From positions 1,426,001 to 1,490,000 of the forward strand of contig NZ_CP036403.1 of NCBI RefSeq assembly GCF_004322775.1: DNA of 64,000 bases, written 5' to 3'. The notes under the pieces were generated by a model, which did no database searches, was not told the origin of the DNA, and saw only the letters and a program-made list of their open reading frames with translations. Positions 19,157-28,400 of this stretch are shown here, piece after piece. A program made the translations under genes and the position numbers. Position 1 is the first letter of the stretch. Each line of letters opens with the position of its first letter. Origin of the DNA: Ornithinimicrobium sufpigmenti (GTDB lineage Bacteria; Actinomycetota; Actinomycetes; Actinomycetales; Dermatophilaceae).

Positions 19157-21184
19157 TCAGACGACCTCGAGCAGGATCTCGGTGCCCACCGGCACCTCCT
19201 CGCCCGGCTCGATCGACTGCGAGCGCACCGAGCCGAAGAACCCGCCGCGGATGTCCTCCCGCACCACCACCAGGCCGAGCTCGGTCAGCTCGTCCTCGAC
19301 GGTGCCGAACTGCGAGCCGACCACCTGCGGGACGGTGACGAGCTCCGGGCCGTCGGAGATCACGAGGGTCACGGTCTCGCCGCGCGCCAGGGTGCCCGAG
19401 GAGGGTGACTGGGACAGGACCGCGCCCTCCGGCACGTCCTCGTCGTGGGTCCGCTGCGGGTCCACGGTCACGGTGAGGCCGGCCCGGGTGAGCGCGTCGG
19501 TGGCCTCCTGCTGGGGACGCCCGGTGACGTCGGGCACCTCCACCGGCGCGGGTCCGGAGCTGATGACGAGGTCCACCTCACCGTCGGGGGGCAGCAGCTC
19601 ACCGGACTCCGGGTCCGAGCGCAGCACCCGGCCCTCGGGCTCGACCTCGTCGTGCTCGCGGCTCTGCTCGCCGAGGGCGAGGTTGGCCGACTCGAGGGCG
19701 GCCTGCGCGGACTCGAGCGTGAGCCCGGTGAGTGGGGGCACGGCATACCGCTCCTGGCCCTGGGAGACGACCAGGGTCACGTCGGTGCCGTGCCGCAGGT
19801 TGGTGCCCGGCTCGCGGTCGGCCGAGATGACGGTGCCGTCGGGGACGTCCTCGGAGTAGGCGTAGGTGACCACGGCGTCCAGCTGCCGGGCGTCGAGGGC
19901 AGACCGTGCGTCCTCCTCGCTGAGCTCGACCACGGCCGGCATCGCCGAGTGCACGCCGGGACCCTCGGTGAGCCACCAGAAGCCGTAGCCGCCGCCGGCG
20001 AGCAGGGCGACCAGGAGGAGGGCGAGGAGCCAGCGGCCCGCGCCGCCCCGCCGTCGTGGGGGAGGTGGTGGTGCCTGCACGGGGGGCGCCGGACGCCGGC
20101 GGGGGGTGCGCACGGTGTTGCCGGTCGTGCGGGCGTAGTGGCCGTCGCTGGTGGCCCGTCCCGCCACGGGCAGCTGCCGGGTCTGGGAGTGCCCGCCTCC
20201 GGGGAGCAGCTGCGTCGGATCGCCCTGGGGGCCGTCGGACACGCCCAGGGCGCGGGTGGCGTCGGCGTCGTCGGGCTTCTGCCCGTCCTCACCGTCGAGG
20301 CCCGGCCGCGCGGGCACGGCGTCCAGCGCAGGGTCCGGCAGTTCGCGCAGCAGCTCGCGCATCCGGTCCAGCAGCTCACCGGCGTCCTGGGGTCGGTCGC
20401 CGGGGTCGGTCGCCGCGGCGCTGACCACCAGCGAGGCCACGGCGGGTGGGACCGTGGGCACCAGGGCGCGCAGGTCGGGCAGGCCGCGGTGCACGTGGTC
20501 GTAGGCGACCTGCAGCGGGTCGTCCCCGGGGAAGGCCTTGCGGCCACTGAGCAGCTCGAAGAGGAGCAGGCCCACGCCATATACATCGGTCCGGGGGTCG
20601 GCCCGCCCCCGCTCGACCTGCTCGGGGGCGAGGTAGGCGGCGGTGCCCCACAGCATCTCGCTGGTGTGGTGGCTGGCCGCGCTGATGGCGCGGGCCAGGC
20701 CGAAGTCCACGACCTTGACGCCGTTGTGCCGGCCCTGGTCGATGAGCACGTTCTCGGGCTTGACGTCCCGGTGCACCAGCCCGCGTCGGTGCGCCTCGGC
20801 CAGCGCCTCGGCCACCGGGATCAGCAGGGTCAGCGCCTGCCGCGCTGAGGCGGGGCTCCGGTGCTCGATGACGTCGCGCAGGGTGGGCCCGTCGACCAGC
20901 TGCATGGCGAGGAAGACGAGGTCACCGTCCTCGCCCTGGTCGTACACGCTGACGATGTGCGGGTGCGAGAGGCGGGCCGCCGCGCGCGCCTCCTGCTGGA
21001 AGCGACGCACGAAGGCCTGGTCGTGCGCCAGGTCCGGGCGCATCACCTTCAGCGCGACCGGTCGGTCCAGGCGCAGGTCCCGGGCGCGGTAGACGGTCGC
21101 CATCCCGCCCCGGGCGATCTCCGCCTCGACCCGGTACCGGCCGTCGACGACGCGGTCGATGACGGCAGGGGTCGAGGCGTCCAC
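19157..21184 (-). CDS. Membrane Ser/Thr protein kinase with four PASTA domains
   Basis: A 675-residue eukaryotic-like kinase. It has the Gly-rich loop ARGGMATVYRA, ATP-binding K46, HRDVKPEN (138-143) and DFG (160-162). A disordered juxtamembrane stretch with many Thr, one membrane helix (WLLALLLVALLAGGGYGFWWL) and four extracellular PASTA repeats follow, which in this family sense peptidoglycan fragments. Its position near an Rv2175c homologue suggests it is the PknL-type kinase, although M. tuberculosis PknL, as I recall, lacks PASTA repeats. The GTG lies 6 bases after a TACAGT -10 box. Confidence 0.94.
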   Translation of the reverse strand: MDASTPAVIDRVVDGRYRVEAEIARGGMATVYRARDLRLDRPVALKVMRPDLAHDQAFVRRFQQEARAAARLSHPHIVSVYDQGEDGDLVFLAMQLVDGPTLRDVIEHRSPASARQALTLLIPVAEALAEAHRRGLVHRDVKPENVLIDQGRHNGVKVVDFGLARAISAASHHTSEMLWGTAAYLAPEQVERGRADPRTDVYGVGLLLFELLSGRKAFPGDDPLQVAYDHVHRGLPDLRALVPTVPPAVASLVVSAAATDPGDRPQDAGELLDRMRELLRELPDPALDAVPARPGLDGEDGQKPDDADATRALGVSDGPQGDPTQLLPGGGHSQTRQLPVAGRATSDGHYARTTGNTVRTPRRRPAPPVQAPPPPPRRRGGAGRWLLALLLVALLAGGGYGFWWLTEGPGVHSAMPAVVELSEEDARSALDARQLDAVVTYAYSEDVPDGTVISADREPGTNLRHGTDVTLVVSQGQERYAVPPLTGLTLESAQAALESANLALGEQSREHDEVEPEGRVLRSDPESGELLPPDGEVDLVISSGPAPVEVPDVTGRPQQEATDALTRAGLTVTVDPQRTHDEDVPEGAVLSQSPSSGTLARGETVTLVISDGPELVTVPQVVGSQFGTVEDELTELGLVVVREDIRGGFFGSVRSQSIEPGEEVPVGTEILLEVV

Positions 21185-21279
21185 ACCGCCACTGTACGGA
21201 CGCCGGCCCGCTGAACGTGGGAGGTGCGCGGTGTCCGCGACCCCTGTGGGCAGCCTGTGCCGGCCTGGTGCAGCCTGCG

Positions 21280-22596
21280 CTACAGCGTGCGCATGAAGTG
21301 CGTGATGTTCGCGACGTACTGCCGGGTGTCGCCGAACAGGCCGTACTGCCGGACGCTGCCCAGACCCTGGTAGTAGCCACCGATCGCGGCGTCCCTGGAG
21401 TCCGCGGAGCGCATCAGCGCACGCATCACCACCACACCGGCGGTGACGTTGTCCTGGGGGTCGAGCAGGTTGAGCTCCCGGCCGATCAGGGAGGAGGCCC
21501 ACTGGCCGGAGGTCGGGATCACCTGCATCGCCCCGATGGCGTTGGCCGGGGAGACGGCCTGCTGGTTCCAGCCGGACTCCTGGTAGGACAGCGCCAGCAT
21601 GAGCTTGGGGTCGACCCCGTGCCGGTTGCTGGTCTCGACGATCATCGCCTTGAGCTCGTCCTGGCTGGGCACCGCGGTGTTGCTCAGGTAGATCCGGTTG
21701 GCCGCGGCGGCGCGGGCGGTGGCGCTGGAGTACTGGTAGTGCAGGAAGGTGCTCTGGACGTCCTCGTCGGTGAGCAGGTTGCCGACGGTGTGCTCGTCGT
21801 AGGGACGCGAGAGCGAGGACGGGATGCCGGAGCGGCTGGGCGCGCTGCTCGAGCCCGAGGAGCTGCCGGAGGAGTCCGAGCCGGACGTGCCGGAGGCCCC
21901 GGGCAGGCTCAGCCGCTGGCCCGGGTAGATCAGCCGCGTGTCGTCGAGGTCGTTGGCCCTGGCCAGCGCGTTGACCGTGGTGCCGTGCCGGGCGGCGATC
22001 CCGTACAGGGTGTCGCCGGCGCGCACCGTCACAGTGCTGGAGGAGGCCTTGGGCGAGGCCGAGGAGCTCGAGGAGCTGCCGCTTGAGCTGGAGGAGCTGC
22101 CGGAGCTCGAGGAGCTGCTGCCCGCGCCGGGCAGGGTGAGGACCTGGCCCGGGTAGATCAGCCGGCTGTTGCTGATGTTGTTGGCGGAGACCAGCTTGGC
22201 CACGGTGGTGCCGTGGCGGGCGGCCAGGTGGGACAGGGTGTCGCCCGCGCGGACGGTGACCGTGCTGCCGGAGGAGCGGCTGCTGGAGCTGTCGGAGCCG
22301 CCCGAGGACTGGCCCGGGGCCGGGGCGGAGACGGCGCCGGGGATGCGCAGGGTGTCGCCGGGCAGGATCCACCGGCCCCCGTCGGAAAGGGAGTTGGCCC
22401 GCACGATCGCCTGGGCGCTGACCTCGTACCTCGCGGCGATGTCATAGACCGTGTCGCCCGGACGCACGGTGTGCGTTCGGGTGGCTTTCATGGCCAGGTC
22501 GAGGGAGAACGGCGCCGTTGCGTGCACCGCTGTCGGCGGGACGTAGGCGTGCGTCGGTAGATCCGTGGGCGGCAGTGCGGCAAAGAGGGGACTCAC
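21280..22596 (-). CDS. Three-LysM protein with a lytic-transglycosylase-like domain
   Basis: A 438-residue cell-wall protein. Three LysM repeats begin at HTVRPGDTVYDIAARY, VTVRAGDTLSHLAARH and VTVRAGDTLYGIAARH, separated by Ser-rich linkers. A Ser-rich spacer and a C-terminal SLT-like domain (ALSYQESGWNQQAVSPANAIGAMQV; catalytic Glu in QESGWN) follow. No convincing signal peptide is visible from the GTG at 22596; the first 35 residues are Pro/Ala-rich. The region before the gene carries a TACTGT -10-like box (22677-22672) and a hairpin. It sits between the PASTA kinase and Rv2175c-type genes. Confidence 0.9.
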   Translation of the reverse strand: MSPLFAALPPTDLPTHAYVPPTAVHATAPFSLDLAMKATRTHTVRPGDTVYDIAARYEVSAQAIVRANSLSDGGRWILPGDTLRIPGAVSAPAPGQSSGGSDSSSSRSSGSTVTVRAGDTLSHLAARHGTTVAKLVSANNISNSRLIYPGQVLTLPGAGSSSSSSGSSSSSSGSSSSSSASPKASSSTVTVRAGDTLYGIAARHGTTVNALARANDLDDTRLIYPGQRLSLPGASGTSGSDSSGSSSGSSSAPSRSGIPSSLSRPYDEHTVGNLLTDEDVQSTFLHYQYSSATARAAAANRIYLSNTAVPSQDELKAMIVETSNRHGVDPKLMLALSYQESGWNQQAVSPANAIGAMQVIPTSGQWASSLIGRELNLLDPQDNVTAGVVVMRALMRSADSRDAAIGGYYQGLGSVRQYGLFGDTRQYVANITHFMRTL

Positions 22597-22631
22597 GTTG
22601 ACTCCGGGACAGGTGCGACGTTAGGGGCATG

Positions 22632-22651
22632 CGGGCTCAGCGATGAGCCCG
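22632..22651 (-). promoter_or_regulatory. Hairpin in the likely 5' leader of the LysM gene
   Basis: CGGGCTCA and TGAGCCCG form a perfect 8-bp stem with a GCGA tetraloop. No gene ends here, because both flanking genes diverge. If the TACTGT box at 22677-22672 is the promoter, this hairpin lies in the roughly 70-base leader of the LysM gene. Confidence 0.45.
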
Positions 22652-22739
22652 TTTCTGCTGGGACAGCAGGGACAGTACAGCCCAGAGAGCGGGAGCGCTA
22701 CCTTCGCGGCGTGTCGGTTCATGTGATTGACTAGAAGAT

Positions 22740-23096
22740 GTGGTAAGTGACAGCGATGTAATTCCCGGCTGGTTGACCGTCCCCGACATCATGGAGCGGA
22801 CCGGCGCGAGCCTGCCCACGGTCAAGCGGTGGTTGCACGAGCGCGAGCTGGTCGGCAGGCGGCGGGGTGAGAACCGGGCCCTCATGGTCCCCAGCACCTT
22901 CGTGACCGAGGAGGGTCCGCTGCCCGCCCTGCGGGGCACGATCACCGTGCTGGCCGACGGCGGGCTGGCGGACGAGGAGATCATCGAGTGGCTGCACGCC
23001 CCCGACGACACCCTCGCCGGTGGCAGCGCGATCGCCTCCCTGCACGCCGGGGCCAAGACCGAGGTGCGTCGCCGCGCGCAGGAGCACGCCTTCTAG
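22740..23096 (+). CDS. Rv2175c-family DNA-binding protein
   Basis: A 118-residue protein with an N-terminal helix-turn-helix (WLTVPDIMERTGASLPTVKRWLHER) and the C-terminal domain of the Rv2175c family (LPALRGTITVLADGGLADEEIIEWLH). The mycobacterial homologue binds DNA and is a substrate of PknL, which matches the linked PASTA kinase here. The GTG at 22740 opens the frame; no clear ribosome site is seen. Ends 10 bases from the convergent prenyltransferase stop. Confidence 0.92.
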   Translation: MVSDSDVIPGWLTVPDIMERTGASLPTVKRWLHERELVGRRRGENRALMVPSTFVTEEGPLPALRGTITVLADGGLADEEIIEWLHAPDDTLAGGSAIASLHAGAKTEVRRRAQEHAF

Positions 23097-23105
23097 GCGC
23101 TGGGC

Positions 23106-24212
23106 TCAGGTCGCGCGGTCGGTGCAGATCGCGACCAGCTCGGTCAGCGCGTGCCGACCCTCCTCGGTGAGTTCCGAGGCGGCCGCGAGCGCCGCCAGGG
23201 CGTCCTGCGCCGCGTCGCTGATCATCTGCTCGGTGCGGCCCACCGCGCCGGAGTCCACCAGGACCTGGCGGCAGGCCGCGACCGTCTCGTCGTCGAGGTC
23301 CGGATCGCCCAGGCTGGCGGCGATCAGCTCGGCACCGGAGGCGTCCGCGTGCTCCAGCGCGTGCGCGATGAGCACGGTGTGCTTGCCCTCACGCAGGTCG
23401 TCACCGGCAGGCTTGCCGGTCTCGCTCGGGTCGCCGAAGACGCCCAGGATGTCGTCGCGCAGCTGGAAGGCCTCTCCCAGCCGGTCGCCGTACGTGGCCA
23501 GGGCGTCGAGGGCCTGCGTCGAGGCACCGGCCGCGCGGGCCCCGATGAGGAGCGGCTGCTGCACGGAGTAGCGGGCACTCTTGTGGCGGATCACCGTGCG
23601 GCAGGCCTCGATCCGCTGGGAGTAGTCCAGGTCCGCCCACCCGCGGGCGCCTTCGAGGACGTCGAGGAACTGCCCACCCATGAGCTGGGTGCGCATCCGG
23701 TCCAGCTCGGGGCGGGCCCGCTCCAGGGCGGCGGCCGGCAGGCCGCTGGTGGCGAAGACCTCGTCGGTCCAGTTCAGGCACAGGTCGCCGGCGAGGATGG
23801 CGCCGGCGAGGCCGAACCGGTCGGGGTCACCGTTCCAGCCCTGCTCCCGGTGGAGGGCGGCGAAGACGCGGTGTGCCGTGGGGCGTCCGCGCCGCAGGTC
23901 GCTGTTGTCCATGACGTCGTCATGGAGGAGGGCGGCGGCTTGGAAGATCTCCATCGCGCTCGAGGCGCGCACGGCAGCCTCGTCGGCCTCGTCGCTGTCG
24001 CGCTCGCCGCCCAGGGCACGCCAGCCCCAGTAGAGGAAGGCCGCACGCAGCCGTTTGCCCCCGGAGAGCAGGTGCGCGATGACGTCCACGAGCGGGTCCA
24101 TCGGTTCGCCGAGCTCGGCCAGAACCCCGCGCTGGTGCTCGAGGTGGCGGTCGAGAGCCTGCTGCACGCGGCGGTGCAGGTCGACGCCGTCCAGCGGGTG
24201 GGCACACGGCAC
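23106..24212 (-). CDS. Polyprenyl (geranylgeranyl) diphosphate synthase
   Basis: Condenses isopentenyl diphosphate with an allylic diphosphate. The 368-residue protein has the first Asp-rich motif DDVMD in ALLHDDVMDNSDLRRGRPT and the second region QLRDDILGVFGDPSETGKPAGDDLREGK, plus GGKRLR near residue 50. It resembles mycobacterial IdsA2 (Rv2173), which also lies next to Rv2175c. Chain length cannot be fixed from sequence. Several GTGs near the N-terminus (24212, 24206) are possible starts. Confidence 0.92.
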   Translation of the reverse strand: MPCAHPLDGVDLHRRVQQALDRHLEHQRGVLAELGEPMDPLVDVIAHLLSGGKRLRAAFLYWGWRALGGERDSDEADEAAVRASSAMEIFQAAALLHDDVMDNSDLRRGRPTAHRVFAALHREQGWNGDPDRFGLAGAILAGDLCLNWTDEVFATSGLPAAALERARPELDRMRTQLMGGQFLDVLEGARGWADLDYSQRIEACRTVIRHKSARYSVQQPLLIGARAAGASTQALDALATYGDRLGEAFQLRDDILGVFGDPSETGKPAGDDLREGKHTVLIAHALEHADASGAELIAASLGDPDLDDETVAACRQVLVDSGAVGRTEQMISDAAQDALAALAAASELTEEGRHALTELVAICTDRAT

Positions 24213-24401
24213 GGGGGCTCGGCCTCCTGGTTCGGTGACGGGGGAGCGCTGCTGCGCCCGAGGCTGAGCCTAGCCGGAGCCAGATCTGAGCCGGTCGCGA
24301 GCCGGTCGACCCGGGCCATCCCCTCCGGCTGGCCCGGGTCACCTCCATCCTGACCTCCGGCCCAGGGGTGCTGCGGCTGTCCACAGGTCTGTCGGACCGG
24401 G

Positions 24402-24432
24402 TTGACAGAGTGCCGGGCACAGGTCGTACATT
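24402..24432 (+). promoter_or_regulatory. Candidate promoter of the SOS cassette
   Basis: TTGACA at 24402-24407 and TACATT at 24427-24432 are separated by 19 bases. The LexA box follows 8 bases later and would overlap the initially transcribed region, where a repressor can block initiation. Confidence 0.55.
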
Positions 24433-24439
24433 TGTCTTA

Positions 24440-24455
24440 TCGAACATGTATTCGA
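24440..24455 (+). promoter_or_regulatory. LexA-binding site (SOS box)
   Basis: TCGAACATGTATTCGA differs at one position from the actinobacterial LexA consensus TCGAAC-N4-GTTCGA. It lies 34 bases before the first gene of the translesion-polymerase cassette, in a local AT-rich island. Confidence 0.85.
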
Positions 24456-24488
24456 AATAAGTGGCGGGTCGACGTGGAGGAGGAGCCC

Positions 24489-24902
24489 ATGAGCAGGCGG
24501 TACGAGGAGCAGGTCGAGGTCCGGCTGGGGGCCGCGGCCGAGCACGGCGTGCGGGTGGAGGGCGCGCTGCTCAGGCCTTGGACGGAGGGGGAGGCAGAGG
24601 GGGAGGCAGAGCGCGAGACGGAGGCAGGCGCGCAGGCAGAGGCGTGGACGGGGGCGCCGACGCAGGCGGGGACCCAGACGGTGCCCACGGTCTTCCTGTG
24701 GCGCGGCCGGGTGCACCTGGTCCGGGCGGTGCTGGGGCAGTGGTCCCAGCGGGTGCCGTGGTGGCGGGCTGAGGACCCCGGCGGGGAAGGTCTGGAGCGC
24801 CGGGTGTGGCGGGTGGAGGCGGGGGCCGGACGGTCGATGGGCACCGGTGTCTACGACCTGGTGCAGGACGACCGGTGGTGGCTGTCCCGGGTGAGCGACT
24901 GA
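24489..24902 (+). CDS. DUF6504-family protein, first gene of SOS cassette
   Basis: A 137-residue protein. The conserved parts flank a central insertion: N-terminal RRYEEQVEVRLG and C-terminal PTVFLWRGRVHLVRAVLGQW plus VYDLVQDDRWWLSRV. The insertion (about residues 36-62) is Glu/Ala/Gly-rich and encoded by an imperfect GAGGCAGA-type repeat. The ATG is preceded by GTGGAGGAGGAG. DUF6504 proteins tend to accompany Y-family or DnaE2 polymerases in actinobacteria; their role is unknown. It lies 33 bases after the SOS box. Confidence 0.85.
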   Translation: MSRRYEEQVEVRLGAAAEHGVRVEGALLRPWTEGEAEGEAERETEAGAQAEAWTGAPTQAGTQTVPTVFLWRGRVHLVRAVLGQWSQRVPWWRAEDPGGEGLERRVWRVEAGAGRSMGTGVYDLVQDDRWWLSRVSD

Positions 24903-24980
24903 GAGCAGAGCGCGATGCAGAGCAGATGCAGACCAGGACCGGCGGCGGACAGGCCGCGCCAGCGAGGAGGGACGGACACG

Positions 24981-25427
24981 ATGACGATCACGCAGAGCAC
25001 ACTTCCCGGACCGGGGATGACGGCAGGCACGGTGCTGGACCTGCTGGACCGGGCCCGGGCCGGGCTGCTGGCGGCCTGCCACAGCAGCACGGCCGGTGAG
25101 CGCTACACCCAGGCGCACCTGGCGGCGCTACGGGCGGGAGCGGCGCTGGTCGCCTCCCGGACCGCCCCCAGCCGTCGGTCCCGGCCGCGCAGCGTGTGGG
25201 AGATGCTGCCCACCGTCGCTCCCGAGCTGACCGAGTGGGCGGTGCTGTTCGCCGACTCCGGGCGGCGCAGGCTGGCCCTGGAGCGGGGCGTGGACTGTGT
25301 CACCGCCCGTGACGCCGACGACCTGGTCCGCTCGGGCGAGCGTTTCCTGGAGCTGGTGCGGGCCTGCCTGCACCTGCCCTGCGAGCTGCCGCTGCCCACC
25401 GAGCTGGCACCGCTTGGGCGGGGATGA
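24981..25427 (+). CDS. SAV_6107-type HEPN domain protein
   Basis: A 148-residue all-helical protein matching the SAV_6107 HEPN group. The segment [19 protein letters not shown] contains an R-x4-H pair (R41, H46) like the catalytic signature of HEPN ribonucleases, though its position on an early helix makes nuclease activity uncertain. The ATG has a strong GAGGAGGGA ribosome site. Its stop overlaps the dnaE2 start by four bases (ATGA), so the two are coupled. A role in the mutasome or in damage signalling is inference. Confidence 0.85.
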   Translation: MTITQSTLPGPGMTAGTVLDLLDRARAGLLAACHSSTAGERYTQAHLAALRAGAALVASRTAPSRRSRPRSVWEMLPTVAPELTEWAVLFADSGRRRLALERGVDCVTARDADDLVRSGERFLELVRACLHLPCELPLPTELAPLGRG

Positions 25428-28400
25428 GCATGGCGGGCGACTTCGTCCACCTGCACGTCGCCTCCAGCGCCTCGATGCGCTACGGCGCGTCCCACCCCGC
25501 CGAGCTCGTGGCCAGGGCCGTCGAGCTGGGCCAACCCGCCCTGGCGCTGACCGACCGCGACGGTCTCTACGGCGCCGTGCGGTTCGTGCGCTCCTGCCAG
25601 GACGCCGGGATCCTGCCGGTGCTGGGCGTCGACCTGGCCCTGGGCAGCTCGGTGCTCGCGACCGGCGACCCGTCAGGGTCGTCAGGGTCGTCAGGGTCGT
25701 CCCCGGCCCTGGTCACCGGGCTGCGGGAGAACCGCGACCCGAGGCCTCCGTCCCGGACCCCGGTCAAGGGCGGGGCCCTGGTCGACGACCTGCAGCCACG
25801 GGTGGTCGTGCTCGCCCGCGGGCAGCGTGGCGGTGTGGGGCCAGGGATGGGGTGGGCCCGGCTCTGCCGGCTGGTGACGCACACCCACCTGGCGGGGGAG
25901 CGGGCGGTGCCGCGGACCTCTCCCGAGCTGCTGACCCGGGCGGCAGCCCCCGTCGACGGGGTCGCCCCGGTCGTGGTGCTGCTGGGCCCGGACTCCGACG
26001 TGGGGCGGGCGCTGCTGGCCCGCCGCCGGGGGCAGGCCAGGCTGCTGCTGCAGGCCTGGGTCGACCGGCTCCCTCCGGACGCGGTGCGGGTCGAGGTCGT
26101 CTGCCACGGCGGCCCAGAAGGGACCCCCGCCAGCCTCAGCCATGCCACCGCGCTGTGGGCCCTGGCCCGGGAGATCGGGGTGCCGGCGGTCCTCACCGCC
26201 GCGGTCCGGCACGCCGTCCCGGAGCAGGCCCGGGTGGTCGACGTGCTCGACGCGGCCCGGCGGATGGTCGCCCTCGACGAGCGGCACCTGGACCGGGTCA
26301 GCACGGCCGGTCACCTAGGCGGGACCGGCACCATGGTCGGGCTGGCCCGGCAGCTGGAGCGGGCCTCCGGTGGCGGTGCCCGGGCCGCCGACCTGCTGCG
26401 CGCCACCCTGGACCTCGCCGCCGCCTGCCACCAGGACGCCCGCTCGGACCTGGGTCTGGGCTCGGTCCACCTGCCGGAGCCCGAGGTGCTGGGGGTCAGC
26501 GGCATCGGGCAGGCGCACCAGGTGCTCACCGAACGCTGCACCCAGGCCGTGACCACCTGCTACCCCGGGGCGGGCACCGCATACCTCGAACGCATCCGCA
26601 CCCGCCTGGACGACGAGCTGGGCGTCATCGCGGGGCTGGGCTACCCGACCTACTTCCTCACCGTCGCCCAGGTCTGCGACCTCATCCGGGAGCACGGGGT
26701 GCGGGTCGCGGCCCGGGGCTCGGGGGCGGGCAGCCTGGTGACCTACCTGCTCGGGATCAGCGGTGTGGACCCGATGGAGCACGGTCTGCTCATGGAGCGC
26801 TTCTGCTCACCGTTGCGTGCCGAGCTGCCGGACATCGACATCGACGTGGAGTCGGCGCGCCGCACCGAGATGTACGAACGGATCCTGGAGCGCTTCGGCT
26901 CCGACCGGGTGACCTGCGTGTCGATGGCCGAGACCTACCGGGTGCGTCACGCCCTGCGTGACGTCGCCGCCACGCTGGGGATGCCGCCGGGGGAGATCGA
27001 CGTCCTCGCCAAGGCCTTCCCGCACATCCGCGCCAAGGACGCGCGCGCGGCCGTCCACGACCTGCCCGAGCTGCGCCGGCAGGGGTTGGACACGCCTCGG
27101 ATGCAGCAGCTGCTGGAGCTGGTGGAGTCCCTCGACGGGCTGCCCCGGCACATCGCGATGCACCCCTGCGGGGTGATCCTGTCCAACACCTCCCTGCTGG
27201 ACCGCACCCCGGTGGAGGCCAGCTGGCTGGGGTTCCCGATGAGCCAGTTCGACAAGGACGACGTCGAGGAGATGGGGCTGCTCAAGCTCGACGTCCTCGG
27301 CATCCGGATGCAGTCGGCGATGGCGCACGCGGTCCAGGAGGTCGAACGCGTGGACGGTGTCCGGGTCGACCTCGACGACCGGGCCCAGGTGCCGCTGGAC
27401 GATCCCGACACCTTCGCCCTGGTCCAGTCCACCCGGACCCTGGGCTGCTTCCAGATCGAGTCCCCCGGGCAGCGTGAGCTGGTCGGCAAGTTCGCCCCCG
27501 AGACCTTCGCCGACATCATCATCGACATCTCCCTGTTCCGTCCCGGGCCGGTGAAGTCGGACATGATCCGCCCGTTCCTGCACGCCCGGCAGGGCTGGGG
27601 GGAGCCGGACCACCTGCACCCCAGCCTCGTGCCCTACCTGCAGCAGACCTGCGGGGTGGTCGTCTTCCACGAGCAGGTGCTGCAGATCGTCGCCGAGACC
27701 ACCGGGGTCAGCCTGGCCCAGGCCGACGAGGTCCGGCGGGCGATGGGCTCGCCGACCGGTCAGGAGGAGGTGGAGGTGTGGTGGCGCTCGATGTCTGCCG
27801 CGAAGGGCTACCGGCAGGCCGACCAGGACCGGATCTGGCAGGTGCTGGCGGCGTTCGCCTCGTTCGGCTTCTGCAAGGCCCACGCGGCCGCCTTCGCGCT
27901 ACCTACCTACCAGTCGGCCTGGCTCAAGACCCACCACACGGCGGCCTTCCTCGCCGGGGTGCTCACCCACGACCCGGGCATGTACCCCAAGCGCCTCATC
28001 CTCGACGAGGCCCGCACCATGGGCGTGCACGTCCTCGGTCTCGACGTCAACCGCTCGGGAGCCAGCTACCGGGTCGAACGGGTGGACCCGCGGGAGCAGG
28101 GCGGGTTCGGGCAGCCGGTGCCCGGGCCGTCCGGGCAGGGGCGGGCCGGCCCCGGTATGCCGCAGGGCGGGCAGCCCGAGGACGGCCCCTTCGACGACCG
28201 TCCGGTGCCGCCCGGCCGGCTGCGGCGCACCCCCGACCACGTCGACGCGGTGATGGCCCGGGTGGAACAGGCCGCCTCCCGCTACGGCATCCGGCTGGCG
28301 CTGACCGACGTCAAGGGGATCAGCGAGGACGAGGTCGCCCGGATCGTCGCCGGCCAGCCCTACGACTCCCTGGCCGACCTCTGGCACCGGGCCCGGCCGA

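Noticed and set aside
22597..22739. ydaO-type c-di-AMP riboswitch before the LysM gene
   Set aside because: The region is short and lacks the conserved motifs; only one simple hairpin is present.
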